Shown here in pieces: positions 1 through 7,009 of a DNA stretch of 7,828 bases. The translations under genes and the position numbers were made by a program. Every line of letters begins with the position of its first letter. Position 1 is the first letter of the stretch. The stretch covers positions 1-7,828 of the forward strand of contig JAJXTA010000106.1 of NCBI GenBank assembly GCA_021784265.1. The letters run 5' to 3'. The stretch comes from a bacterium (lineage in GTDB: Bacteria > Verrucomicrobiota > Verrucomicrobiia > Limisphaerales > J093). Under the pieces are notes generated by a model. It worked only from the letters and a program-made list of their open reading frames with translations. It was not told the DNA's origin and made no database searches.

Positions 1-1
1 C

Positions 2-2221
2 TTGCCCGGCAAATACCACCCCTACGACCGGGCCAATCCGAACTGGGCCGGTTGGATGAATGCCCTCTTCGGCATCTCGGTGGTGGGCGCAACCCCCGCG
101 CTCGATGCCATTGTCACCAATGACTTCTACAGTCCCTTGGCCGTCCAAGGGGTCGCCACCCTCGGTTCGATCACCCCAGGCTATCAAGCCGCATTCACCA
201 CGTGGAAGATCTGGGAAGGGGTCCAACCCACCACAGCGCGGACGGTCCTGACCGACAGCGGCTATCTTGGGGCGCGGCCCGGGACCGCCGCCCTGCTCGT
301 CAAGGCTGGAGCGGGCAACGGCGGCAAGACTGCCGTAAATACCTTTGCCCTCGGTGACACCTATCCGGATAACGGTCCGCCCGCCACGCAATGGAACACG
401 CGCTCGGATCTGTTAGGAGCGATCTATCGCAGCCACTTCGGGCTCCAGCCCGTCGTCGATGTGACCGGCACGAACGCCGCCTACGTGCTCCCAGAGTACC
501 GCCTCTGCCAAAACGGCAGCGCCCTGCTCTTCCTGATGAACGAATACACCAACACCGCCACGGTGACCGTCTCGGCACCCACGCTGTTGGCGGGGCGTAA
601 AGTGGAAGACCTCATTCAGGGCGGGGTCCTGACGACCAATTCCACCGGTACGCTCGGGCTGGCGCTGGGCGGCGACGAAGTGGCCCTCCTCTACGCCTAC
701 CCCAGCCTCGACGGCCAGGACCGCTCCTTGATCAACCCCAATCCGAACAAACTCTGGTTCACGACCGCCCCGCCGGCGGTGTGGCCCAACGGCGCCCCCT
801 ACCCCGTCGGCCTGGGCTACGATCTCCGGGAGACGAATCTCCTGCTCCGCGTGGGGTTCGAGCGGGTGGGCCAAGCGGGGCAAGTCTTCGGCCTCTCGGC
901 GCCAGTGGCAATCACCGGGCTGGGGACCAATCTCGTCAACGTGCCGGTGCCCGACGCCGACCCGAACAATCCGGACTACGTCTCCTCGCCGGAGGGAGGT
1001 GACTACGTCTTCCACGCTTGGTTGGAGAAAGACGGCCAACAGTTCAGCGACTGCCGCATGCCCGTGCGCCTGCTCTGGGGCGTGCATCCGCTCAGCCCGC
1101 TCCTTACCGCGCTGGTGCCCGGGCAGACCTGCCAAGTCCCGCTCGGCTGGGAAGAGCTGCCCTCCTATGTGCCTGGGGATCCGACGCCCATCGACCGCGC
1201 GGCGCTCTGGGACTCGCTCGAGCCCCGGCAGCATTACCGGGTGGCGCTCCAACTCCTTTCCGCCGGTCAGGTGGTGGGGACCTCGAGTCTGCTCACCGTC
1301 GAAGGCACCGCCACCAACCTCTTCAGCATGACCGTCCCCGCCAACGCGAACGGGCCCTTCTCCTGGGCCGCCACCCTGAGCACCGCCCCCAACGTCCTGA
1401 GCCACGACGTGCTGGATAGCTTCGAGGGGCGCGAGCGGGGGGCGATGTACACCAGTGCCACCAATTACCTCACCAACGAGGTCTATACGCTCCCTTGGAG
1501 TGGGTATAACTACGCCTTCCCCAACACCAACCACGTCAACCTCTGGCAAAACGAAGGCGTCCAGCTCCTGGGCTCCGACGGCTCGCAATCGGCCTTCCTG
1601 GTCATTACCAACCCCCCCGGCCAGGTGTATTCGGGTTTTGGGTTCGCCTATGTCTTCCCCACGAATTGGGCCTTGCCCAGCGACACGAATCAGTGGCGCA
1701 ACTACTCCTTCGCCTTCGACTTCATGGAGGCGAGCGGGCTGGCGTGCGTCATGGAGATGCAGGTCAAGAGCACGAACGAGCAATGGATCCAGTTCACCCA
1801 ACCCTATAACCCCACCAACGGCTGGGACACGATCCATGCCACCCTCGATCAGTTCGCCAGCCCGAGCGGGCCGGGCCTGGGCGGCTTCGACCCGCACCAC
1901 GTGAAGACTCTCGTGGTCAACATCCGCATGGAGGCGGGGGCCGTGCAATACGTTGGTTCGTTCGATAATATCCGGTTCCAGGGGCCCGAGACCGACCTCG
2001 GCGGGGGCCAACCCACCGCCCTCTACCGCAGCGCCGACGATAGTCTCGGTTGGCTGAGCATCGGCAGCGACGGGGCCGAGGTGATCGTCTCGTGGCTAGT
2101 CCCCGGCACGCTCCAAACCGCGATGGACCCCCAGGGACCGTGGACGAATCTCACCAGCGCCACCAGCCCCTACCCCGTCCAACCCGGGACCAACCGGCAG
2201 TTCTTCCGGCTGACCCGGTAG
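2..2221 (+). CDS. Large secreted multi-domain beta-sandwich protein, 3' part only (probably glycoside-hydrolase related)
   Basis: The frame is open to the left edge and the first codon seen is TTG, so I treat this as a 5'-truncated gene with 739 codons visible. Residues about 85-235 look like the end of a glycosidase: a 'GKTAVNTFALGD' strand, then 'LLGAIYRSHFGLQPVVDV' and a small sandwich with 'ALLFLMNEYTNTATV', a layout I know from the C-terminal part of GH42-like beta-galactosidases. Residues about 250-360 and 365-465 look like two more beta-rich domains. Residues about 468-660 resemble a jelly-roll carbohydrate-binding domain, starting 'VLDSFEG' and ending 'GSFDNIRFQG'. The last 70 residues are a small module with 'GPWTNL', 'ATSPY' and terminal 'FFRL', common in secreted Verrucomicrobia proteins. 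I infer an exported protein acting on or binding polysaccharide. No catalytic residues can be assigned, because that region would lie upstream. A purely structural surface protein is the alternative. Confidence 0.8.
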   Translation: MPGKYHPYDRANPNWAGWMNALFGISVVGATPALDAIVTNDFYSPLAVQGVATLGSITPGYQAAFTTWKIWEGVQPTTARTVLTDSGYLGARPGTAALLVKAGAGNGGKTAVNTFALGDTYPDNGPPATQWNTRSDLLGAIYRSHFGLQPVVDVTGTNAAYVLPEYRLCQNGSALLFLMNEYTNTATVTVSAPTLLAGRKVEDLIQGGVLTTNSTGTLGLALGGDEVALLYAYPSLDGQDRSLINPNPNKLWFTTAPPAVWPNGAPYPVGLGYDLRETNLLLRVGFERVGQAGQVFGLSAPVAITGLGTNLVNVPVPDADPNNPDYVSSPEGGDYVFHAWLEKDGQQFSDCRMPVRLLWGVHPLSPLLTALVPGQTCQVPLGWEELPSYVPGDPTPIDRAALWDSLEPRQHYRVALQLLSAGQVVGTSSLLTVEGTATNLFSMTVPANANGPFSWAATLSTAPNVLSHDVLDSFEGRERGAMYTSATNYLTNEVYTLPWSGYNYAFPNTNHVNLWQNEGVQLLGSDGSQSAFLVITNPPGQVYSGFGFAYVFPTNWALPSDTNQWRNYSFAFDFMEASGLACVMEMQVKSTNEQWIQFTQPYNPTNGWDTIHATLDQFASPSGPGLGGFDPHHVKTLVVNIRMEAGAVQYVGSFDNIRFQGPETDLGGGQPTALYRSADDSLGWLSIGSDGAEVIVSWLVPGTLQTAMDPQGPWTNLTSATSPYPVQPGTNRQFFRLTR

Positions 2222-2289
2222 CGGCCGTGCGAGGTGCTGCCAGCGGTTCGCCCGCGGCGTCGCCCCATTGGGCCCCTCGAACCCCGCGC

Positions 2290-2332
2290 CCGTGGGTGGC
2301 ACTGTCGCCAAGCCGGCCGCGTGGACCCACGG
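2290..2332. repeat. GC-rich dyad downstream of the first gene
   Basis: CCGTGGGT at 2290-2297 is the exact reverse complement of ACCCACGG at 2325-2332, giving an 8-bp stem around a 27-base loop. The loop contains a smaller TGGC/GCCA pairing (2298-2301 with 2307-2310). It begins about 70 bases after the stop codon of the large secreted protein. No T-run follows on either strand, so it is not a canonical intrinsic terminator. It could stabilise the 3' end of the upstream mRNA or be chance in GC-rich DNA. Confidence 0.3.
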
Positions 2333-2354
2333 CACCCAGCAACAAGCGGCGCAA

Positions 2355-2361
2355 GGGGAGG
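2355..2361 (+). promoter_or_regulatory. Strong Shine-Dalgarno sequence before a mini-ORF
   Basis: GGGGAGG lies 6 bases upstream of the ATG at 2368. It is the best ribosome-binding match I found in the window, whereas the downstream galE start has only a T/GC stretch in the equivalent place. It therefore appears to serve the mini-ORF, and galE only indirectly. Confidence 0.4.
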
Positions 2362-2367
2362 AACCCA

Positions 2368-2406
2368 ATGGCCTTTTCCGTTGAATCGCGCGGCTCGCCC
2401 GCATAG
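2368..2406 (+). CDS. 12-residue upstream mini-ORF (possible leader peptide) ahead of galE
   Basis: ATG at 2368 opens a 12-codon frame, MAFSVESRGSPA, ending in TAG at 2404-2406. It stands 6 bases after a strong GGGGAGG and ends 11 bases before the galE ATG, in a different frame from galE. That spacing suits termination-reinitiation, so ribosomes loaded here could pass on to galE, which has no recognisable ribosome-binding site of its own. The peptide has no run of one amino acid as in amino-acid attenuators and no clear hydrophobic stretch. It might instead be chance, or a remnant of an older galE 5' end. Translation is unproven. Confidence 0.25.
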   Translation: MAFSVESRGSPA

Positions 2407-2417
2407 GTTTTGCGCCC

Positions 2418-3389
2418 ATGAATGTCTTCGTCACCGGCGGGGCGGGTTACATCGGCTCGGTCTGCGTCGAGAAGCTCCTGGAGGCGGGCCATCGCGTCAC
2501 CGTGCTGGACAACCTCAGCGAGGGCCACCGCGCCGCGGTGGATCCGCGGGCCCGCTTCATTCAAGCCTGTCTGAGCGACGCGCCCGCGGTGACCCGGGCG
2601 GTCAAGGAAGTCAAACCGGAGGCGGTGCTCCATTTTGCCGCCAACGCCTTGGTGGGTGAATCGATGACCAACCCGGCCAAGTACTTTCGCAACAACGTGG
2701 CCAACGGCTTGAATCTATTGGATGCCGCCGCGCAGGGGGGCGTCCGGAAATTCGTGTTCAGCTCGACCTGCGCCACCTACGGTCCACCGGGCGAAGCGGC
2801 GATCACCGAGAGCCTGCCGCAACGGCCCATCAATCCTTATGGGGAGTCCAAACTGATCTTCGAAAAGATGCTGCGCTGGTATGGCCCGGTGTATGGCCTG
2901 GAGTTCGTCGTCTTTCGCTACTTCAACGCCGCCGGCGCCAGCAGCCGCTTCGGCGAACACCACCGCGTCGAGACCCACCTGATCCCCAACGTCCTGAAGG
3001 TGCCCCTCGGCCAAGCCACGCATTGCGACATCCTCGGCACCGACTACCCGACGCCCGATGGGACCTGCATCCGGGATTACATCCACGTGGCGGACTTGGC
3101 GCAGGCCCACATCCTGGCGATGGCCCCCGGCAAACAGGGCTGCTACAACCTGGGTAACGGCGCCGGCTATTCAGTGCGGGAGGTCATCCGCGCGTGCGAA
3201 GAGGTGACCGGCCAAACCATCCGCGCCGATGCGCGCCCACGCCGACCCGGGGACCCGCCGCGGTTGGTCGCCGCAGCCGACCTGGCCCGGCGCGACCTCG
3301 GCTGGCAGCCCCAATTCCCCGCCCTGCGCGCGATCGTGGCCTCCGCCTGGGATTGGCATAAGGCCCATCCGCACGGCTACCCCGAGTAA
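2418..3389 (+). CDS. galE: UDP-glucose 4-epimerase
   Basis: GalE interconverts UDP-glucose and UDP-galactose in the cytoplasm using tightly bound NAD, feeding galactose use (Leloir pathway) and synthesis of surface polysaccharides. The 323-residue protein is a complete extended short-chain dehydrogenase, close to the usual 320-340. The NAD-binding glycine motif TGGAGYIGS is at residues 6-14, with the acidic end of the second strand at 'LDN' (30-32). The catalytic set is Thr117 in 'FSSTCATYG', Tyr141 and Lys145 in 'NPYGESK'. 'RYFNAAGA' (167-174), 'IRDYIHVADLA' (218-228) and the 'HPHGY' end are typical of GalE rather than other sugar epimerases. By eye, Leu283 aligns with Tyr299 of the E. coli enzyme, which influences whether N-acetylated sugars fit, so activity on UDP-GlcNAc cannot be excluded. 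The ATG was chosen because the Rossmann strand starts directly after it. No Shine-Dalgarno is visible, but a mini-ORF ends 11 bases upstream. Its neighbours do not form a sugar operon. Confidence 0.95.
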   Translation: MNVFVTGGAGYIGSVCVEKLLEAGHRVTVLDNLSEGHRAAVDPRARFIQACLSDAPAVTRAVKEVKPEAVLHFAANALVGESMTNPAKYFRNNVANGLNLLDAAAQGGVRKFVFSSTCATYGPPGEAAITESLPQRPINPYGESKLIFEKMLRWYGPVYGLEFVVFRYFNAAGASSRFGEHHRVETHLIPNVLKVPLGQATHCDILGTDYPTPDGTCIRDYIHVADLAQAHILAMAPGKQGCYNLGNGAGYSVREVIRACEEVTGQTIRADARPRRPGDPPRLVAAADLARRDLGWQPQFPALRAIVASAWDWHKAHPHGYPE

Positions 3390-3497
3390 GGGCACGCCGA
3401 CCGGGTTGCGGGACCGGGCCAAGTGGGGAGGATGGGTGGGGCTGACGGGCGCGCGCCAGACGCGGGGAGTCCCCCGGGCCGAGCGACGCTGCGGAGC
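3390..3497. other. Convergent intergenic gap between galE and the response regulator
   Basis: These 108 bases separate two genes whose 3' ends face each other. I see no convincing intrinsic terminator, as T-runs are absent on both strands. The only structures are a short GGGG/CCCC pairing near 3468-3478 and a GGAGC/GCTCC dyad (3493-3497 with 3503-3507) that flanks the TAA of the regulator gene. Termination may be Rho-dependent, or transcripts may overlap. Confidence 0.35.
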
Positions 3498-4970
3498 TTA
3501 GCGCTCCACCCCTTCGGTGACCGCCACGGTGCCTTCCTCGGCGTCCTCGGCCGCCTCGCTGTCGCCCACGCCTCCCGCGCTAAACTTGTATTCGTTGAGT
3601 TTATTTCTCAATGTCCGAATACTGATATCCAGCAGTTTGGCGGCGTGGGTCCGGTTGCCGCCGGTCTTCGCCAACGCGGCCAAAATCTGGCGCTTCTCCA
3701 GTTCGGCCAGCGTAAGAATCCCGGCCTCGGGATCGGCGGCGCCCGGCGGGTTCGTGGGGGCCTCGGGTCCCGCCGCGGGCCGGGCGGGGGTGGGACAAAA
3801 GAGCTTCGAGAAGCCGAGGTCCTCCCCTTCGATCATTGCCCCCTCGCCGCAGAGGATCACGGCCCGTTCGATGACGTTTTGCAGTTCACGGACATTGCCC
3901 GGCCAGTTGTGCTGCTGGAGCAGGTCCAGGCAGGCGGGGGAGATGCCCTGGCAGCGCACCCCGTGCTTGCGGGTGTAGCGCTGGACGAACTGCGCGGCCA
4001 GCCCCGGGATGTCCTCGCGACGTTCCCGCAGGGGCGGGACGTGGATGGGCACCACGTTGAGGCGAAAGTAGAGGTCTTGGCGGAACTCCTTGCGTTCGAC
4101 GCACTGCTCCAAATGCCGATTGGTCGTGGCGATCACCCGGACATCCACCTGAATCGTCCGGTTGCCTCCCACCCGCTCCAGTTCCCGTTCCTGTAACACG
4201 CGCAGGAGCTTGGCTTGGACGTTGGAGGAGATTTCACTGATCTCGTCGAGCAAGATCGTGCCGCCATGGGCCAGCTCGAACCGGCCTTCCCGTTTGTTCA
4301 GCGCCCCGGTAAAGGCCCCCTTCTCGTGGCCGAAAAACTCGCTCTCGATCAGGTTCTCCGGGATGGCGGCGCAATTGACCTTGATAAACGGGGCGGTGGC
4401 ACGCGGGCTCTGGCGGTACAGGGCGCGGGCGACCAGTTCTTTGCCCGTACCACTCTCCCCCTGGATCAAAACGGTGGCCTGGGTGCGCGCCACCTTGCGG
4501 ATCAACTGGCGCAACTGGTCCATCCCCGCGCTTTTCCCCAGCAACTCGCTCTGGCCGTCGTCATCGCTCTCCTGGCTGAAGTAGCGATTGACCTTGACCA
4601 ATTGACTGTATTCCTCCGCCTTGGAAAGCGTGATTTCAAGCTGCTCGTTGGAGTACGGCTTGAGGAGGTAATCGAACGCCCCGTTGCGCATGCACTCCAC
4701 CGCTGACGGGACCGAGCCGTAGCCGGTGGTGATGACCACCAGTGGCCGCTGGGGGCGGCTCTGGATTTGCTGGAGCAGGTCCGTCCCCTCTCCGTCCGGG
4801 AGCCGGACATCCACAAAGACCAAGTCCCACGTATCCTTGGCCAGCAGTTCCTGCGCCGCCGCCAGAGTCGTCGCCGCGGCCACGTCGTAGCGCCGCTGGC
4901 GCAACTGCAGTTCCAGGTTCTTGCGCACGATCAGGTCGTCTTCCACGACGATGATCTTTTCAATCGGCAT
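3498..4970 (-). CDS. Sigma-54-dependent response regulator, NtrC family
   Basis: A cytoplasmic two-component activator: when phosphorylated by a sensor kinase, such proteins form rings and use ATP to open promoters bound by sigma-54 RNA polymerase. All three domains are intact in 490 residues. The receiver (about 4-120) has the acidic pocket Glu10-Asp11-Asp12, phospho-acceptor Asp54 in 'VDVRLPDG', Thr82 and Lys104 before Pro105. The AAA+ domain (about 143-375) has Walker A GESGTGKE (171-178), the sigma-54-contacting loop GAFTGA (218-223), Walker B 'GGTILLDE' (236-243), 'ATTN' (281-284) and 'WPGNVREL' (356-363). A Pro/Ala-rich linker (393-415) leads to a Fis-type helix-turn-helix (about 436-461, 'GGNRTHAAKLLDISIRTLRNKL'). 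About 25 residues rich in Glu/Asp follow it. The gene is last in a four-gene run, 38 bases after the FlgN-like gene, with no clear Shine-Dalgarno. No partner kinase is in the window. Specific target unknown; a flagellar regulator is one possibility. Confidence 0.95.
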   Translation of the reverse strand: MPIEKIIVVEDDLIVRKNLELQLRQRRYDVAAATTLAAAQELLAKDTWDLVFVDVRLPDGEGTDLLQQIQSRPQRPLVVITTGYGSVPSAVECMRNGAFDYLLKPYSNEQLEITLSKAEEYSQLVKVNRYFSQESDDDGQSELLGKSAGMDQLRQLIRKVARTQATVLIQGESGTGKELVARALYRQSPRATAPFIKVNCAAIPENLIESEFFGHEKGAFTGALNKREGRFELAHGGTILLDEISEISSNVQAKLLRVLQERELERVGGNRTIQVDVRVIATTNRHLEQCVERKEFRQDLYFRLNVVPIHVPPLRERREDIPGLAAQFVQRYTRKHGVRCQGISPACLDLLQQHNWPGNVRELQNVIERAVILCGEGAMIEGEDLGFSKLFCPTPARPAAGPEAPTNPPGAADPEAGILTLAELEKRQILAALAKTGGNRTHAAKLLDISIRTLRNKLNEYKFSAGGVGDSEAAEDAEEGTVAVTEGVER

Positions 4971-5008
4971 GATGCTGTGTGCTTGAGCGCGCCTCCGCCT
5001 TGCCTCGC

Positions 5009-5482
5009 CTAACCGGCGGTCGTGCCCGCGGGGCGGCCGGCCCCCCCCGCGGCGGCGGACCCGCGGCGATAGAGGTCCGCCACATAGTGCGGGCGCTGGC
5101 GGTGAGCCGAGGGTAAGTTGCGGACCGGGACCAATCCTCGCCGCAGGAGGGTCTGTTCGTTTTCCCGGTCCAGGACGATGATCTTCATAATGATTTCCTG
5201 GTTGAGCCGCAGCAACGCCACGACCTCGGGTTGCCGCGCCCGTTCCGCCGGGGCGAGCCGTTGCCAGCGCACCCGGTGTTTTCGCAAGTCATCTAGCGAC
5301 TGGTTGAGGTGGGCAAGCAAGTCTTTTCTGCGCCGCGCGCCGGCGTAGATGGCCTCCGGCTCGGCGTGGCGCCAGCTCTGGGCCTCCGCTTCCACCAGCG
5401 TCAAGAGTTCGCGGCAGACCTGGAGGTGGCGGCGCAGGCTCGCCGCCACGTCCGCGTCGGGCGAAGGAGGCGTCGGGCTCAT
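5009..5482 (-). CDS. Small helical protein, possibly FlgN-like export chaperone
   Basis: 157 residues with no signal peptide or membrane segment, so probably cytoplasmic. Residues about 12-118 are predicted by eye to be long amphipathic helices, with 'RELLTLVEAEAQSW' followed by 'RRKDLLAHLNQSLDDL' and 'LLRLNQEIIMKIIVLDRENEQTLLRRGL'. This order of helices, the basic 'RRK' before 'LL' and the size resemble FlgN, which in flagellar systems holds hook-filament junction proteins for export. The match is inferred from pattern only. A basic 'RQRPHYVADLYRRG' segment (128-141) and an Ala/Gly tail follow. The ATG at 5482 is preferred over an upstream ATG at 5581 because it overlaps the TGA of the TPR gene as ATGA, a usual sign of translational coupling. 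A G8 run on the coding strand (5048-5041) lies just before the stop codon. It could equally be an unrelated coiled-coil protein. Confidence 0.75.
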   Translation of the reverse strand: MSPTPPSPDADVAASLRRHLQVCRELLTLVEAEAQSWRHAEPEAIYAGARRRKDLLAHLNQSLDDLRKHRVRWQRLAPAERARQPEVVALLRLNQEIIMKIIVLDRENEQTLLRRGLVPVRNLPSAHRQRPHYVADLYRRGSAAAGGAGRPAGTTAG

Positions 5483-6963
5483 TTTGCCACCGCGGGGGTG
5501 TTGGTGCTGGTCATCCCGTGTTCCAGGGCGCGGGCGGCCACGATGGCGTTGGTCTCCCAGCCCAAATAGTTGCGGCGCCATTGGGCCATGTCCTTGAGGG
5601 TGGCCAGGCTTGGGGCCACGGCGTTAGTCCCCAGGTTGCCGCCCAAGACCACGATCTGGTCGTAGGCCTTGCTCGCCGCCGCGGGCTGCCGCAGGCGCTC
5701 GAGCACCAAGCCGATCTGGTAGAGCACCGGCATCTGCCAGGCTGCGGAGCCGTTGAGCGTCAGCAAGCTCTGATAGATCTGCAAGGCGCTGCTGTAGTCC
5801 CCCTCATTGTAGAGTTGGTTGGCAATATCGTTGCCCGTCCGCTGCTGCCAACTGACCCAGGCCGCCGGTTGGGCGGCCGACTTGGCCTGCTCGGCCTGCA
5901 AGAGCAGCAGCACCTGGCGCATCGCCTCCTGGTTGAGGCCCAGTTGCTTCAGCGAGGTCGCCAACTGGTAGCGCACCTCCGGCTCCTCCGCTTGCCCGGG
6001 GTTCTGCTTGAGAAAATCTTTGGCTTGCGACACCACCTCGGTGTAGCGCTTGAGCGCCGCCAAGGAGAGAATCAGTTTGAAGCGGATCTGAGCCGCGTTG
6101 AGGTCCGGGCTGCCCAGCTTGAGCAGCCGGGTCAGATTGTAGGCGGCGGTCGCGTAGTCGCCCTGCTGGTAGTACGTCTCGGCAATCTCGGTCTGGGCCC
6201 GCAACACCAGCCGCTGGTAATAACCGAGATTGTCCTCCTTGACTTCAAGGGAGCTGGAGAGGACGGCGAAGAACTTGTTGAGGGCGTTGGTGTAGGCCCC
6301 GACCAGCCGGGAGAGCAGTCCCTGGCGCAGGAGCACCTCCGGCACACTCGGGTCGTTCGGGTAGGTGTGCAGGAACTGAGAGTAGATCTGGAGAGCCTGC
6401 AGCGGCTGGTTCTCCTGGTCGCTGATTTGCGCCATTTCCAGCAGGGCCGAAGCGCGGAGGTCATCCGGCACCCCCGGGCTCTCCAACAGCGTCGTGAGTT
6501 TGTATTTGGCCTGCGGCAGACAGAGGTCGTGCCGCAACTGCCGGGCCACCACCAACTGCTGTTCAAACGCCGCGCGCGCCGCGCGCGCGCTCTGGTCGCC
6601 GTGCAGCGCGCGCACCAGGTTCGAGCCGTCCACCAACGGCGACGGTTCCAACAGCACGGGGTTGATGTGCGGTTGGCCATCGACATTGGTCCCCGCCGAC
6701 GGAGCCCCGGCTGGCGGCGCCTTGATCTGGCCACCCGCCGGCTTCGGCCCGCGGGCCGCGGGAGCGTTGGTCCCCGCCACCCGGCCGGCCGCCGGCACGT
6801 CCGCCGACAAGGCCCCCGTCAGCATCACCCCTCCCAGAACCAGGCCAGCCAGCAACGGTGCCCGCCGAGGACGGGTCGTGGCCGTCAGCGGAACATGGAC
6901 ACCGCCGCGACAGGGACAACCACCCGGAGTTGGCCCAGAATGGCCTTCGGGCTCGCCATTCAT
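5479..6963 (-). CDS. Exported TPR-repeat protein
   Basis: With the ATG at 6963 the protein has 494 residues. A basic stretch 'TTRPRRAP' is followed by a hydrophobic core at about 35-54, ending 'ALSA' before 'DVPA', so it looks like a signal peptide with an unusually long leader, or a membrane anchor. A Pro/Ala/Gly-rich spacer (about 57-105) leads to an all-helical region. By eye this carries about seven TPR-like helix pairs, near 169-203, 208-240, 252-285, 291-323, 329-362, 375-401 and 411-443; the clearest contain 'AETYYQQGDYATAAYNLTRLL' without its first residue, and 'ANQLYNEGDYSSALQIYQ'. TPR proteins are protein-protein scaffolds, and I infer one on the periplasmic side of the envelope. 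A GTG at 6999 would add 12 residues and lies closer to the preceding gene; neither start has a Shine-Dalgarno. The 3' end overlaps the next gene by ATGA. Its binding partner and pathway are unknown. Confidence 0.85.
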   Translation of the reverse strand: MNGEPEGHSGPTPGGCPCRGGVHVPLTATTRPRRAPLLAGLVLGGVMLTGALSADVPAAGRVAGTNAPAARGPKPAGGQIKAPPAGAPSAGTNVDGQPHINPVLLEPSPLVDGSNLVRALHGDQSARAARAAFEQQLVVARQLRHDLCLPQAKYKLTTLLESPGVPDDLRASALLEMAQISDQENQPLQALQIYSQFLHTYPNDPSVPEVLLRQGLLSRLVGAYTNALNKFFAVLSSSLEVKEDNLGYYQRLVLRAQTEIAETYYQQGDYATAAYNLTRLLKLGSPDLNAAQIRFKLILSLAALKRYTEVVSQAKDFLKQNPGQAEEPEVRYQLATSLKQLGLNQEAMRQVLLLLQAEQAKSAAQPAAWVSWQQRTGNDIANQLYNEGDYSSALQIYQSLLTLNGSAAWQMPVLYQIGLVLERLRQPAAASKAYDQIVVLGGNLGTNAVAPSLATLKDMAQWRRNYLGWETNAIVAARALEHGMTSTNTPAVAK

Positions 6964-7009
6964 GAGCGGTGGGGGGGAACCGTTGGCAAAGGCATGCACC
7001 GCGAGAAAA

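Noticed and set aside
413..2011. 532-codon open frame on the - strand, opposite the large secreted protein
   Set aside because: It lies wholly antisense to a gene with recognisable domains. Its product is His/Gly/Val/Glu-rich without domains. Such long mirror frames are expected from codon bias in GC-rich DNA.
2290..2332. Intrinsic terminator for the large secreted protein
   Set aside because: The stem is long-looped and no T-run follows, so it is kept only as a dyad.
3423..4196. 257-codon frame on the + strand, opposite the response regulator
   Set aside because: It is antisense to the AAA+ and helix-turn-helix coding region, whose motifs are intact. No domain is visible in the + strand product.
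5009..5581. Longer 190-residue form of the FlgN-like protein from the ATG at 5581
   Set aside because: It would overlap the TPR gene by about 100 bases, and the extra 33 residues look like an out-of-frame reading of that gene. The ATGA overlap at 5479-5482 favours the shorter form.
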